NCBI GenBank assembly: GCA_949130495.1
Contig: OX422222.1
Location: forward strand, 104,273,709 to 104,337,708
Source: Sambucus nigra
Lineage: Eukaryota > Streptophyta > Magnoliopsida > Dipsacales > Adoxaceae
Reading direction: 5' to 3'
Length of the DNA: 64,000 bases
The translations under genes and the position numbers were made by a program. The notes under the pieces are model-generated. The model saw only the letters and a program-made list of their open reading frames with translations. It did not search any database and had not been told where the DNA came from. Positions 45,201-57,236 of this stretch are shown here, in pieces. Position 1 is the first letter of the stretch. Each line of letters opens with the position of its first letter.

Positions 45201-45591
45201 CCAGGTGAAGAAACCCTCTCAAATTCAACGATTTGACCTCAGTGAATTAAATGGTCCATGATAGTTCATTAGAAGACATGCGTAGTCAGTGCTTAGGGGG
45301 TGGGTTCGTATTCCCAAACAGGCCTCAATAAGTTGCAAGTCATCAGGCATGCATTGATTATGAAACTTCACTAGATTGGCATCTTCCATTGGAAATAGTT
45401 CACGTCAAATACAAATATTATCGTAGATTTTTACTTATGCACAAGATCTTAATAAAATCATGATGGATCAAACACAAGCCAGTTGTCATGCGCATCATTA
45501 AACATCACAAAAAGTTAATTTATGTAATGGACTTCGTTTAGCTACAAGACTCTTCGGCTCATCTTTGAGAATACATAGTTTGGAGGTTAAC

Positions 45592-46206
45592 TGGTGAGGG
45601 GTATTTTCACCTCAACACTGAGGCCGAATGAATGGAATTATTATTAGGAGGGTAGAGTATTAGTCAGAATATGACCAATGAGACAGTCGAACTATTAACA
45701 GAGAGAATGTTCGGATGCATGAACTTGGTATAGGAAATAAGATAAGATTACAAAGAAGACAATATTTCATAGTTGGTCGATATCTCCACTTGATCAGACG
45801 AATGCCCCCTTCGATAAGGAAATATCATATATTCGTCATACGAAGGATAGACGAACAATTTGAACCTTTAAGACTTTGTCAACAACTTGTGACTTCAAAC
45901 AACTAACACGTTCTCTATTAACACATTTAGGAATCTCAGTGAATTATGAACTTGGGAATATACGAAAGAGTCAGGGACGAACACATGTCCTTTTTAAATT
46001 TAAACTCGTCCAATGTGGATGGTATGACTTAGGACAAACATTGTAAGGGCTGAGTATATAAAGTCTCTTGTTGTATGTAATATTTTTAAGCTTATAATAT
46101 CTGTAAATGTTTTTACACAACTTTTCCCCAAAGTAATAAAAAATGACCCCCACCCCTCCACCCCATAAATCTAGTCCAAGCTTTAGCAAACCACGTATAC
46201 TCATTG
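45592..46206 (+). repeat. 3' LTR of the large Tat-type element, truncated
   Basis: Begins TGGTGAGGGG and follows the 5' LTR through GTCAGAATATGACCA, TCAACAACTTG and CTGAGTATATAAA to CCACGTATACTC. It is cut at 46206 by a chromoviral LTR. The last 100 or so bases of the LTR are not found further right. Confidence 0.65.
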
Positions 46207-46965
46207 TGTGACACTCTCGGATTTCCATGACCAGTTAATCAAACTGAACCCGAAATACGAACCATCCATAATAAACATCTCATTAAAAGGTAACAAAATG
46301 AATAATTGACTAGAGAAATAAACTGGAACTCCAATTAAACTGAATCCACCATAACAAAAATTTCTCATTACAAATGTCTCAATTGAATGTAAAATAAATA
46401 CAACAATAACCTCCTCTGATTCAGACTCATGAATACAAATGACAACCAAAATGGAACATCTTTTATTAAACATATTTTCCTCTGAAATATAAAGTACGTA
46501 CACAATAAGATCGCATATCAAACCCTACTCATGTCACTCGAAAGATAAGATATACAAAATATCATAACGCACATACACATATGGCATGGGGATTGAATCG
46601 AAACATTTATCACTGGACTAATATCACTAAATCATACATAAATCTCATAACAACCACATGAAGGCATCTAACTTCAGGGGGCCTTCTCGTGCTTCTATTA
46701 CTAAGTCCGTAGGAGTCCTTCACCTAACATTGTTAAGGAAACACAAAGAAAATAGCAACGAGAAGATCACTATGCAGTACACCACCAATGGCCCAAACCT
46801 AAACCATATTTATGGATCAAATCATCCATCATATTTCATCACGAATTGGTCATTATGTTGAATGTATGATAAAAATGACCTAATCATCCAGGCACACGGT
46901 GAACGATCCCAATCTTGAACACAACATCGACCAATAGATTCCCCATGATACTGGTATGCTCACAT

Positions 46966-46970
<5 letters not shown>
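46207..46970 (-). repeat. Chromoviral LTR fragment
   Basis: Starts TGTGACACTCTCGG, the form of the outer end of minus-strand chromovirus LTRs (compare TGTGACACC at 52239 and 60212). It runs about 760 bases to an AT microsatellite and has no matching second end, so it is a truncated LTR. Confidence 0.5.

Positions 46971-46971
<1 letters not shown>

Positions 46972-47009
<38 letters not shown>
46972..47009. repeat. (TA)n microsatellite
   Basis: About 19 AT/TA dinucleotides, at the right limit of the LTR fragment. Slippage or breakage here may have produced the truncation. Confidence 0.95.
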
Positions 47010-47013
<4 letters not shown>

Positions 47014-47616
47014 GAGGGGTGTTTGAATAGTAACACGATCTAACGGGTGTAAATTGTTCTCCTAGTGCGATCTATGGGTTCTAGAGTGTGCCATGTCATA
47101 TGGAGTACATTATGAGGTGGAAAATGAGAGAATGCTCACTTGAACCCCAAACCCACCCCGACTACCTCATTCTCCCGTTCTCTCCCATTCTCCCGTTCCC
47201 TAATCAGCACCCCCAAACAAAACCTATTCACACTAAACCTTCTCCCCTACCTCTATCACAACCGTCATCCCTCTCCCCTCTTCGCTGCACCTCTTCCATC
47301 CTTGTCGCACCTCTTCTATCGCTGTCGCACCTCTCTCCTCACTTTGCCGCTTCTACTTGGTTAGTTTTGAATGGTTTTCAATTTTCGGTTAAATCGATTT
47401 TAGGTTTAATTGATTTTTGTTTGTTTTGGGTTTCTGACTTTGGCATTGTAATATTTCGTACCTTAAATGTTTCTGCCTCATATTATCTCTCTTTAGTGTG
47501 GTGAAGATATGGTGCTCATTTTAAGGGTTTGGATATTTGATGATGTGGTGAAGATATGGTGCTCATTTCTTATGTACATCTAAAGCTATCATCATAAATT
47601 ATGGCTTTGTAACTTA
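47010..47616. other. Unassigned, CT-rich leader-like stretch
   Basis: 47145-47340 is strongly pyrimidine-rich (CTCCCGTTCTCTCCC, CACCTCTTC repeats), like a plant 5' UTR. It is followed by T-rich sequence resembling an intron. Open frames at 47088 and 47140 are low-complexity by-products of this composition. No gene is supported. Confidence 0.35.
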
Positions 47617-48850
47617 GGGTCCATTTGGTTGCATATAGGCAAAAGAGTGGGCATGGCAAAAATTTAAGGCAAAATTTACCTAGTTTTTTTCACATGACGC
47701 TATCAAACAATCATTAGGCGAAATTAAAGTCAATCCAATTAATTAATTTAAAAATAGTTTTTATATTATATTCAAAAATGTTAAAAACAGTTTTTACAAC
47801 ATTTTTAAATTACAGTTTTTTTTAAAAATTGTAAAACATTTTCTTAACATTTTTTTATAATATTAGAAACAGTTCTTAAAATATTACAAAACAATTTTTA
47901 AATATTCACAACAGTTTTTTTTAACTATTTAAAATATTTTTTAATTTTGTTTGTAAACTTTAAAACTGTTTTTATATTATATTCAAAACAATTTTTAAAA
48001 ATGTTAAAAACTATTTTTACAATATTTTTATATTACGGTCTTTCAAAAAAATTGTAAAACATTCTCTTAACAAATTTTTATAATATTAAAAACAGTTTTT
48101 AAAATATTACAAAATAATTTTTAAACATTCTCAACAATTTTTTTAAACTATTTAAAACAGTTCTAAAAAATGTTTTTATAAACTTTAAAACGGTTTTTAT
48201 AATATATTTAAAACAGTTATTAAAAATGTTAAAAACAGTTTTTACAATATTTTTATAATATGGTTTTTAAAAAAAATTGTAAAACATTTTCTTAACTTTT
48301 TTTTCTAATATTAAAACTAGTTTTCAAAACATTACAAAACAGTTTTTAAATATTTATAAGAGTTTTTTTAAGTATTTAAAACAGTTTTTAAAATTATTTG
48401 TTAAAACTTTAAAATTGTTTTTATAATATATTCACAACAGTTTTTAAAAATGTTAAAAATAGTTTTTCCAATATTTTGTGAATACGATTTTAAAAAAAAA
48501 AAATTGTAAAACATTTTCTTAACAATATTTTATAATATTAAAAATAGTTTTTAAAACATTGCAAAATAATTTTTAAATATTCATAACAGTTTTTTAATTA
48601 TTTAAAACAGTTTTTAAATTATTTTTTAAAACATTAAAATCGTTTAAGAAGTTGGCAAATTTGTTTGCAAATATTTCCCACTCAAATAGGTAAGCAAAAT
48701 TTGCCCATAGATTGTGCATAGGAGATGTTGTGCATTGACAAATAATGCCTAGGCAAATTGTGCAACCAAAGAGCCAAAATGTGGGAAAATTTTTATATTT
48801 GTCAACTTTTTGGCATTTGCCTAGGCAAATTTGGCCAACCAAACGGACCC
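47617..48850. mobile_element. Non-autonomous TIR DNA transposon (PIF/Harbinger-like), 1234 bp
   Basis: The ends are inverted: GGGTCCATTTGGTTG at 47617 and CCAACCAAACGGACCC at 48835-48850, 15 bases with one mismatch. TTA flanks both sides (47614-47616 and 48851-48853). A 3-bp TTA duplication and G-rich TIRs fit the PIF/Harbinger group. There is no transposase; the interior is an AT-rich tandem array. A second, inner TIR-like segment (GCCTAGGCAAATTGTGCAACCAAA at 48748-48771) repeats the end motif. Confidence 0.7.
47745..48640. repeat. AT-rich tandem array, four copies of about 225 bp
   Basis: The landmark ATTGTAAAACATT(T/C)TCTTAAC begins at 47828, 48051, 48276 and 48503 (223, 225, 227 apart). 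It is followed each time by ATAATATTA..A.AGTTTTTAAAA.ATT and TTTAAAACAGTTTTTA-like phrases. Copies are moderately diverged. Confidence 0.8.
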
Positions 48851-48853
48851 TTA

Positions 48854-51800
48854 GATTTTGTGAAAAGATTTTGTTTTAGATTTATTTGTATTTATGTTTA
48901 TATCTTGGGCTCTAATTATTTTTGTGTTTTGTTGTTTATTTTTTTCCAGATCAAGAATTGATTATACTTTAAAAGCCTATAGTTCAAACCCTATTTACAG
49001 GTATACTTTTTACATTTTTATATCATGTTTTTTTGTTTTGTTTGCATTTTATGTTTTAAGGTTTTTTATTCGCAATTTTGTACCATTTTTGACATTAGGA
49101 ACCCCTTCATAGAAATCAAGTTTGGGTTCCATTTTTAAATTGGTTGAGATCAATTGTTGGAATGAATTTGTAGTTTTGAATTTCTTTGGTTACTTGCAAG
49201 GTGTTTGATCAAACTTCCAAGTGAGTTTTTATTCTTTTGGTTCGTAAATTAAACCTTGGTACCGATGTTTTTATCTGTTTTGGTGGTGGTGGATTATCGT
49301 GGTACCGATGTCTTTGTCTGTTTTGGTTACTTGGAAGGTGTGTCTATTAATACATACGTTATTACTTTGACTCTTATTTGTAGGAAGCTTTGAAAAAGGA
49401 CCCACATTTTTCTCTATTTAATCCTTTACATTTTGGTAAAAATTTAGAATATAACTTATTAAATATATGAACTTTGATCTATGTTTTCTTAAATATGCGA
49501 TTCATTTTCTCTTGCAAGATATCACTTTCATAGTGATTCTTTTTTAAACCAGTGACATGAACGCTTGGTGGAATTTATGGGATAAAGGTATCTATGTAGT
49601 TTTCGTGGTGATTATCTAATCTCTGTTAGCTTTTGATATCTTTCTAATTGGGTTACATTCAATCTTATTTCATTTTGGAATTCCCGGTAGTTACATAGGT
49701 CATGTCATTACTGAAAACTGTGTGATATTAATGTAAGGCACACGTGTACACTATATACTGCAACTGTCAATGCATCTAACAAGAGCATTGTACGTTCGAG
49801 TTCAATTCTTTTAAGTGAAATAACCCTCATGCCTTTGATTTTGAAGACATTTGAATCCTCTAGATGCTTGTTAATATGAGATGTCTCGCAAATGCTTCCA
49901 TTGTCAACAAGTGGTATAGTTATGGTTACCCATGGATTTTAGTTTGGTATTTGGGTGTTTATGCAGAGTATTTCGCTAACTAGATTTTTATGACTCAATA
50001 TGGTGTTATATATAATGACCGATGTCAAGATTCACTGTCTATGTCCCTATTATTATAAAACTCAAGGAGATTGACTTTGTAAAGGTGATTCAAATTCCAT
50101 ACTCTGAAAGTTTTCAAGATGGTACATAACTAGATATGTTTTCCTTTTCAAGAATCCAAGCACCAACACCTCAAGTAAAATCATTGCTTGATGTTGTTTT
50201 TCACATCAAGGTGATTTTCAAGACTTTATGCTTTTCATATTGCTTGGGTCTTATGTTGTTGTAAGTCAAGGACATGTAGTTGGATGATCATTACCATTTG
50301 AGTGTATCTATTAATATTCTTGTTCAATAATTGTAATAACAAAAATATATTTTTTAGGTTTAATGGAGCGACCAAATAATATCAGGTTGTTCACCCGCCG
50401 ATGGACCCTTCTTTAAGCAAGGCTTTTAAAGTATGGTGGGCATCCTATTACTAGCATATGATTATAAGAAGCATGCCCATAAATTTTGAACATCTTCTGC
50501 TCCTTGCGAGAAAAAATCGAACCCTTGTTTCTGCTTGATCATCATGTATGTAATTTTCACACTTAGAAGATGAGTTGGAGGTGATCATGTATGTAATTTA
50601 TTTCTTAAGTTAATTTTAGTTTCTAAACTCTCCCTCTTGATTTTACCTTTGCAATGCAATCCACTTGGGATTTCATCTAAATATTATTTGGGAACATTGA
50701 TGGGTTTTGATATACTGCTTTCTGTTAACCCTGTATTGACATCTCTACTCAACTACTTAACGTGAATAGTATGGAAAAAATACTGCTTTCTGTTAACCCA
50801 AATAGCATCAGATGTGTACTTTTTTTAATGCACTGTGACTATTTTCAATTTGGTTTAATATAAAACTTTTACAAAAAAATTTCTTTAATTCTCATTTTTG
50901 CGGAGTCTCTTTTTTTCCCGTTCATTTATGTGGAGTTTTATTTGTATGAAATAGTGTGGGGGGGATTTTTAGGTATGGCTGCCTCATTTTTCGAGTTTGT
51001 ATTAAATTATATTCTCTCTTCATGTATTCAGAGTTAAATCTTCCTATTACATATAAGAAGATTCTTCCTTTATTACTCAAGTAGAATAGGTTTGACATGA
51101 ATGTGAAGGTTCGGATATGATACGTGACTTAACTGACGAATTCAAAGAGAATGTTGTTTCTTGAGATTCTATTAGAGGGACTTTTAGTTTGGGAGTTTAT
51201 GTTTCTCTAACTTTGTTAACTTTATGCTCTCAGTTTGCTAAATATAGATGCAATCACCTTTTTGTATATAATAAAATATTTATTTTATACCTAACTATTT
51301 ATACTTTGCTCCATCTTGAAATTTTTGGTTCAGTGCATATATGTAATTGCATATTCCTATCTTTCATTATTATTTCTCAGAATCTGAAATTTTGCTCCAT
51401 ATTGAAATGCGTAAAATTTCATTATCAGTGCATAAGTATAGTATCACCTGGACTTTTGTAATGTTTGTCTATTTTTCAAATTTATTCCCCTTATTTCACA
51501 CTATATAGAGTAGGTTGCGTGATTATACTATATCTCATAGGATTCTATCGTGGTTGCATTCCTGTGATGTAAGTGTACAATGTTCATGAACAGGGACATG
51601 TAGACACTTATCTGGTAAACTATATGTTTTAACTATATGTCGCATTTCATCCAACTGTGATCATGATTATTATGTATGTCAATAGTTTAGAAAATGCTAA
51701 CTTACTGAACCAACTTTTGTTTAACATATGGTATCATATGCATTTAAGTTGTGCAGAAAATAAATAGAAATAAAGAGAAATAAAGCTAGGAAGCAATGAA

Positions 51801-52238
51801 GTCATGTGATTGAAGAGTAGTGGCGGCAGCAATAAAGTCAAGGGATTGAAGAGGTTAAATTGAAGTCAAGGAAATCAGCAATGAAGAGGACAAGGAAAGT
51901 AGCAATGATAGCAAGAGCCACAATGAATATGTTAACTTTAAGTGGCTAACTTGAAGAGGTTAAAGGAGAGTCCAAACACTGGAAGCAACAATAAGGATGT
52001 TGTAGAGGAGAGGTTGTGGGTTTGGGAAGGAGTTGCGATCTACATTCGGATCTGCATTTGGGATCTGCATAATGAGGGAGTTGGGGTTTGCACAAGGATG
52101 CAGCAACAATGAGGGAGTTGGGGTCTGCATTTGAATCAGCGGCATATGAGAACGAGCGTGGGCTTGGGAAGGAGGAGATGATAGATTTATGATAATGCTA
52201 TTTTTTTTTGGTACAATGCTATTTTTTTATCTACTAAC
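48854..52238. other. AT-rich region without recognised gene
   Basis: About 3.4 kb with stops in all frames. Small direct repeats are present: GGTACCGATGT.TTT.TCTGTTTTGGT at 49259 and 49301, TACTGCTTTCTGTTAACCC at 50713 and 50781, GATCATGTATGTAATTT at 50539 and 50584, and a purine-rich GAGGGAGTTGGGGT pair at 52072 and 52110. No transposon protein is visible. It may be intergenic or intronic host DNA. The same kind of sequence resumes after 63319. Confidence 0.45.
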
Positions 52239-55200
52239 TGTGACACCCCGCCTAATTAAATACCGGGCGATCACTCCTTTATTAAATTAAAATCAAGGTG
52301 AACAGTTGGTTCATTCTTAGCATCACTGTCGTAAAAATAAACTTTTCCAAATTAATACCCTAATTAATTAAGCTAAGTGTCAAAACCATTTTTAACCTTT
52401 ATAACCAAAATGTATTTTTAAAGAAAAACTTATTTATTTAATTAGTAACAACATTTTCAATAAGTAAGAATCATACAACAATTATCCTGGAACATAATCC
52501 AATTAATTTAAATATTCAACATTCAAAGTCCCAACATTTAAGACTTAAGGTAAAACATCCATACTGAAATAAATCCCATAGTAACAGTACTAGAAATAAT
52601 TGAAATACAAATGTCCCAATAAAACAGATAAATAGTGGAAAGGGCGACACATGCCCAATAAATGAGTATGATAGATGTGGAATCAAGTGAACGAAGTCGT
52701 CTATGCAAGTGGCCTGCAACTCCCACCTAAGCTGCAGCACGTTCCTTTCAAGGTATCCTAAGCAAGACGCCCCTGTGGCTGGGCACCTGTAATACATACA
52801 TATATATATACAAGAGAGAGAGAGAAAAAGAAATGGGTCAGAGCCCGATAGTGTGTTTGATTTAAAATACGTTTAGCAAGTATTTAAATTGATACATGCC
52901 AATGCAACAACATATTAGTGCGACACTCTCTTGAGAAATTCTCACCTCGTTTCTAATGTGCACACCTATCGCACTAACCTAATGGTTTGTCTTATCATTT
53001 GTCTCACTAATCTTCCCAATGATTTAACTTATCTTAGATTACTCGTAAGATTGAAAATTTAACGATTCAATTGTTTGAAAAGAATATTTCAATTAGTAAC
53101 CAAAGTTCTCATTTTGACTTTATTAATCAATAAAGTTTTCCAATTTCATATTATACTTTCTCAAAACAAGTATTTACAATTTGAGTCATCATCCATATCC
53201 TACATAGCAATTCACAGTAGGCAGTTCCAGATTTCAGAATTTCATATATATATATATATTAGCTACTCGAAAATATATATATCATAACAGCACCCCAAAT
53301 CATAACTACGGTGCGGGCATACTCTACTATCCAAACCCCATATCACTCACATTAAGGGGAATACAAATTCAAAATCACTCTCGAATTGTATTAACACATA
53401 CTCAAACAACATTGAGGTGAAGTATAGATTCCAAGTCTCTTAGGACCGTCTGAACTATCACTGCGACAGCCTGTACCAAGGATACCTATACACAAACAAT
53501 ATGAGGCGAAAAATAGATTCCAAGTCTCTAAGAGGATGGCACATGCCTGCGTCTCTTAGGACCGTCTGAACAATCACATCGATAGCCTGTACCAAGGATA
53601 TCTATCTTCTAGGGTACAAGTCAATATCCCCCATAAAGGTCCCATCGAGATAAGACTGTTCCAGCGCGGAAACCTCAGGGATAGCAAGTAGCGTGGGCAT
53701 GATTTTCACACATAGATAGTATATGCATACACAATCATATAACTATACTAATATTACCATATCAATATTAGGTAAATTCTCAATTCCCATAATTACGACA
53801 TTTCCATATTATCATAATTTAGTAAACACTTATAACGGTTCATTTCTAACCTTGATTCGGTATTATTCCAACGTACCACAAAACTCTCATGGCTTTATTC
53901 TCCAAATTATAGAATTCAATAGGTATACACATTTGTCCCAAAGTAACTCTCTTGCGTGTCTCTCTCTTTAAGTCATAAATTTATCGACCCTTATGTAATT
54001 ATCCTAAAATAATATCTTTGCCCGTCATCGAGGGTCCCAAAATTTATTCACATGTCCTACTGGTCTTCCCTATCTCCCAAAATATTTTATTAAGGATGCC
54101 CAAGAATTGTAGAACAATAAATTGAATTTAACTCATTTAAAAACGGAAATAGGAGTCTTCTAGGAGGGGTCGATCGATCGAGGTCTGGGGCTCGATCGAT
54201 CGAACCTTCGATCGATCAATCAAGCAGGTATTTTGATTTCTGCAGAATTGCAGTTATGGGTCCTACTATCTATCTTCATCCAAATCCATATTTTCCAATA
54301 CCAAACATCTCAAAAATTCTACCACTAACGTCCTAACATGATATGATACACATTCTACGTAAAGCATGTCAATTTACGTCACTAAACATGGATTAATCAT
54401 GCCATAATTCATTTAAATATTCAAGAACCCTAGAATTCTCTAAATCATGATTCTAATCTGTTTTATGCCAGAATTTCTTTCTTATTTACACCAAAATTTC
54501 GTGGATTATTCTTCTACATCACAAAAGATTTCCAGAATAAGGTTTAAGTCTTTACTACATGCAAATTCCTATCACAATTTGGGTTTTCTTCCATATATTT
54601 CATCCCTAATCATTCCTAAACTAATATGAAAATTGCACCAACCAAATAAGCAAGATAAACACTTGCCTGGGATTTTTTTTGGTGTTCTGATTTGCAGATG
54701 TTTTTGGTGTGGTTGCGTAGCCCGTTGCGCGATCTACGCCTTGGTGGTGGTGGCGGTGCAAACGGATGGATTTCGGGCCTTGAATTTGCCTTGAGAGCTC
54801 TCTCCTTCCTCTCCTATGGACGTCACTTGTGTTTAGAGTTTCTAACCCTAGATGACAATCCAGATATCTGATATAACCCTTTGAATTTCGTGGGTTTAAT
54901 TACCCATAAATGTGAAATGTCCAAAATGCCCTCCCGGGGTATTACTTAGGCCTAAAAACGTCCCGAGACCCAAACTAAACCCACAGGTACACTTTTCTGA
55001 CTATCTCGACCCTTCCGAACGAGTTGGCGCACTCAAAACGACCATACGAACGACTTATAAAATTTTCATTTTTATTTATCAAAGTTTAGTCTCGACGCGA
55101 CACGGGCGCGTCCCGACTCAAATTTCTAAAATTGTCATTTTATTCACTCGTGACATTCAATATAACCAATATTACATATTACTTTGCTCATTAGTAATAT

Positions 55201-55343
55201 TCAACAAATTTCCCATAATTACTAACTCTCATCACGTTAATAATTATAACATAATTAATTTTCGGATTTTTATTAAATAATTAACTCACATTAAATTTAA
55301 TAAATCCCCAAATTAATATAGCATAAAAATACGGGGTATTACA
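52239..55343 (-). repeat. 3' LTR of the young chromovirus (3105 bp)
   Basis: Starts TGTGACACCC and ends GGGTATTACA on the plus strand; nearly identical to 60212-63314. It contains short AT and GA tracts (52798-52826, 53244) and a GATC hairpin. Open frames inside it are not genes. Confidence 0.95.
54170..54203. other. Perfect 13-bp hairpin, GATC-rich, in the 3' LTR
   Basis: TCGATCGATCGAG, eight-base loop, then CTCGATCGATCGA. A further CGATCGATCAATCAA follows. CG-dense inside an AT-rich LTR. Confidence 0.85.
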
Positions 55344-55355
55344 TACTTCCCCCCT
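55344..55355 (-). other. Polypurine tract of the young chromovirus
   Basis: AGGGGGGAAGTA on the minus strand abuts the 3' LTR start TGTAATACCCC. Confidence 0.85.
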
Positions 55356-55357
55356 AA

Positions 55358-55755
55358 TAACGGAATTTCGTCCCGAAATTCGGAAAATAAGGCATACCTG
55401 GTAAGAACAAATCTGGATATCTCTCGCGCATATCGGCCTCGCGCTCCCAAGTGGATTCCTCCATATTATGATGCTCCCACTAGACTCGCACAAGTGGAAC
55501 TATCTTCGACCTCAATTTCCTCTCACTATAGTCTAGGATAGCCACCGGTCTCTCCCCGTAAGAGCTGTCAGGTTGTAAGTCTATCTCATCTATCGCAATG
55601 TGAGTATGAGCCATATCATCCCGAAGATACCGTCTCAACGACGAGATGTGGAATACATCATGAATGCGATGCAAATGTTCTGGCAGTTCCAATCTGTATG
55701 CTACCGTCCCAATCCTCTCGATGATGGGAAATGGTCCCACGTACCTCGGGGTCAA
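55358..55755 (-). pseudogene. Integrase C-terminus and chromodomain-like tail
   Basis: TPRYVGPFPIIERIGTVAYR, HDVFHISSLRRYL, then ERKLRSKIVPLVRV, TAG at 55480-55482 and WEHHNMEESTWEREADM, ending at TAA near 55358. The TAG is where the sibling element has Gln (LVRFQWGHH), a C-to-T change. The segment is out of frame with the integrase core because of an A-run at 55758-55770. Confidence 0.85.
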
Positions 55756-56700
55756 TTTCGCTTCTTTTTTTTTCCGAACCTCATCACTCCTTTCATAGGA
55801 GATACACGCAGTAACACTTGGTCCCCCACATTAAACTCCCGGAAGAACCGTTTCGCATCGGCGTAGCTCTTCTGCCTGTCCTGGGCTACTCGAATCCGAC
55901 TCCTGATCATCTCAATCCTCGCGGAGGTTTCCTCAATCACCTCCGGTCCTAGCCCCACCTCGAGCCAACAAGTTGGAGAACGACAAGGCCTGCCATACAA
56001 AGCCTCAAATGGAGCCATACCAATCGTAAACTGATAAGAGTTATTAGAAGAAAACTCTACCAGTGGAAGATGTGGCTCCCAACCTCCTCCAAAATCAAGA
56101 ACACACATGCGTAGCATATCCTCTAACATCTGATTAGTACGCTTTGTCTGTCCATCTGTCTGTGGGTGGTAAGCTGAACTCAACCTCCACTCAGTACCCA
56201 TAGCCTCCTGAAAGCTTTCCCAGAAACGTGACATGAAAATCTTGTCCCTATCCGACACAATATTCAGGGGCACCCCATGTAATCTGACAATCTCTGCAAT
56301 GAACAACTGAGCATTCTGGCCCGTGGTATAGTCTGTCCGCACCGGCAGAAAATGACCCACCTTGGTCAAACGGTCTACAATTACCCAGATAGAATCGTGG
56401 CCCTACTGTGATGTAGGCAACCCCGTAATAAAATCCATGGAAATACTCTCCCACTTCCACGTGGGTACTTCCAATGGCTGAAGCAATCCTGACGGTTTCT
56501 GATGGTCCACCTTTACCAGGTGGCAGGTAGAACACTTAGACATGAACTCAGCAATTTCCTTCTTCATCCCACCACACCATTATTGCCTCCTCATATCCTG
56601 GTACATCTTATCTCCTCTAGGATGTACTGCAAATTGGGACCCGTGAGATTGGGTCATCACTGCATGGCGTAATTCTGCTCCTTCTGGAACCACCAATCTC
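55752..56700 (-). pseudogene. Integrase of the young chromovirus, catalytic Glu lost
   Basis: The zinc-binding part is visible (SHGSQFAVHP, then [11 protein letters not shown]), with TAA at 56580 at a family Tyr. The core start [10 protein letters not shown] holds the first Asp, followed by TAG at 56403-56405, then LNIVSDRDKIFMSRF with the second Asp. The third catalytic position reads DGQTKRTNQM: AAG at 56142-56144 gives Lys for Glu (G-to-A). The core ends in an A-run frameshift (FGKKKKRN). Three independent lesions. Confidence 0.88.
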
Positions 56701-57236
56701 CCATTAAACCTCAAACCCCCATCAGAACTAACAGAATAGGACTCAACACCCTCGGCTAAAAGTCGTACAATCTTCTCCTGGCAAAGCGGGTCTGTGTTCT
56801 GGGCCTGTATTACCCTCATAACAATCTCGAGTGTAACTGTCATAACAGATATGAAGGAACGGGCTACTGCGTCCTGGTGGCCTAACTCCTTCCACTTTGC
56901 TTTCCAGACATCCGTTACCTCGTCTACCGGTCTACGGCTTAACGCATCAGCGACTACGTTGGCCTTCCCTGGATGATACTGTATATCGAATTGATAGTCC
57001 TTCACAAACTCTAACCATCTGCGCTGTCGCATATTCAGCTATCGCTGAGTGAATAGGTACTGCAGTGACTTGTGGTCTATGAACAAACGGAACTTCTCCC
57101 CCAATAAGTAGTGCCTCCATATCCTCAATGTAAAAACGACCGCTGCTAACTCCAGGTCGTGGGTGGGGTAATTCTTCTCATGCGGCTTAAGCTTGCGGGA
57201 GGCAAAAGCTATAGCTTCTCCTCCTACTGAAGTACT
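56701..57236 (-). pseudogene. RNase H of the young chromovirus
   Basis: [56 protein letters not shown] at 57039-57041 (a likely G-to-T change, sibling Asp), then RQRRWLEFVKDYQFDIQYHP and ADALSRRPVDEV. It is joined to RT by a frameshift at about 57224-57236. The first acidic residue of the domain is in [12 protein letters not shown] at the RT side. Confidence 0.85.

Larger units (their letters stand above)
24935..46206 (+). mobile_element. Large old Tat-type Ty3/gypsy element hosting two nested insertions
   Basis: The LTR pair is recognised by the shared start (TGATGAGGGG.. at 24935, TGGTGAGGGG.. at 45592, both continuing GTATTTTCACCTCAACAC) and by shared internal blocks (CTGAGTATATAAA, CCACGTATAC). 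Internal order on the plus strand is primer site, gag, protease, RT, RNase H, integrase, antisense accessory gene, 3' LTR. Almost every domain has stops and frameshifts, so it is the oldest sizeable layer here. A chromoviral relic splits its 5' LTR and a copia element separates primer site from gag. Subtracting these, the element is about 10 kb. Confidence 0.75.

Noticed and set aside
46207..46970. Solo LTR with target duplication
   Set aside because: Only one LTR end is present and the host LTR does not resume on the right, so it is a truncated fragment and not a clean solo LTR.
47088..47504. Possible host protein of 138 residues (Pro/Ser/Leu-rich)
   Set aside because: Low-complexity translation of a CT-rich tract; an alternative frame is open as well, and no domain is seen.
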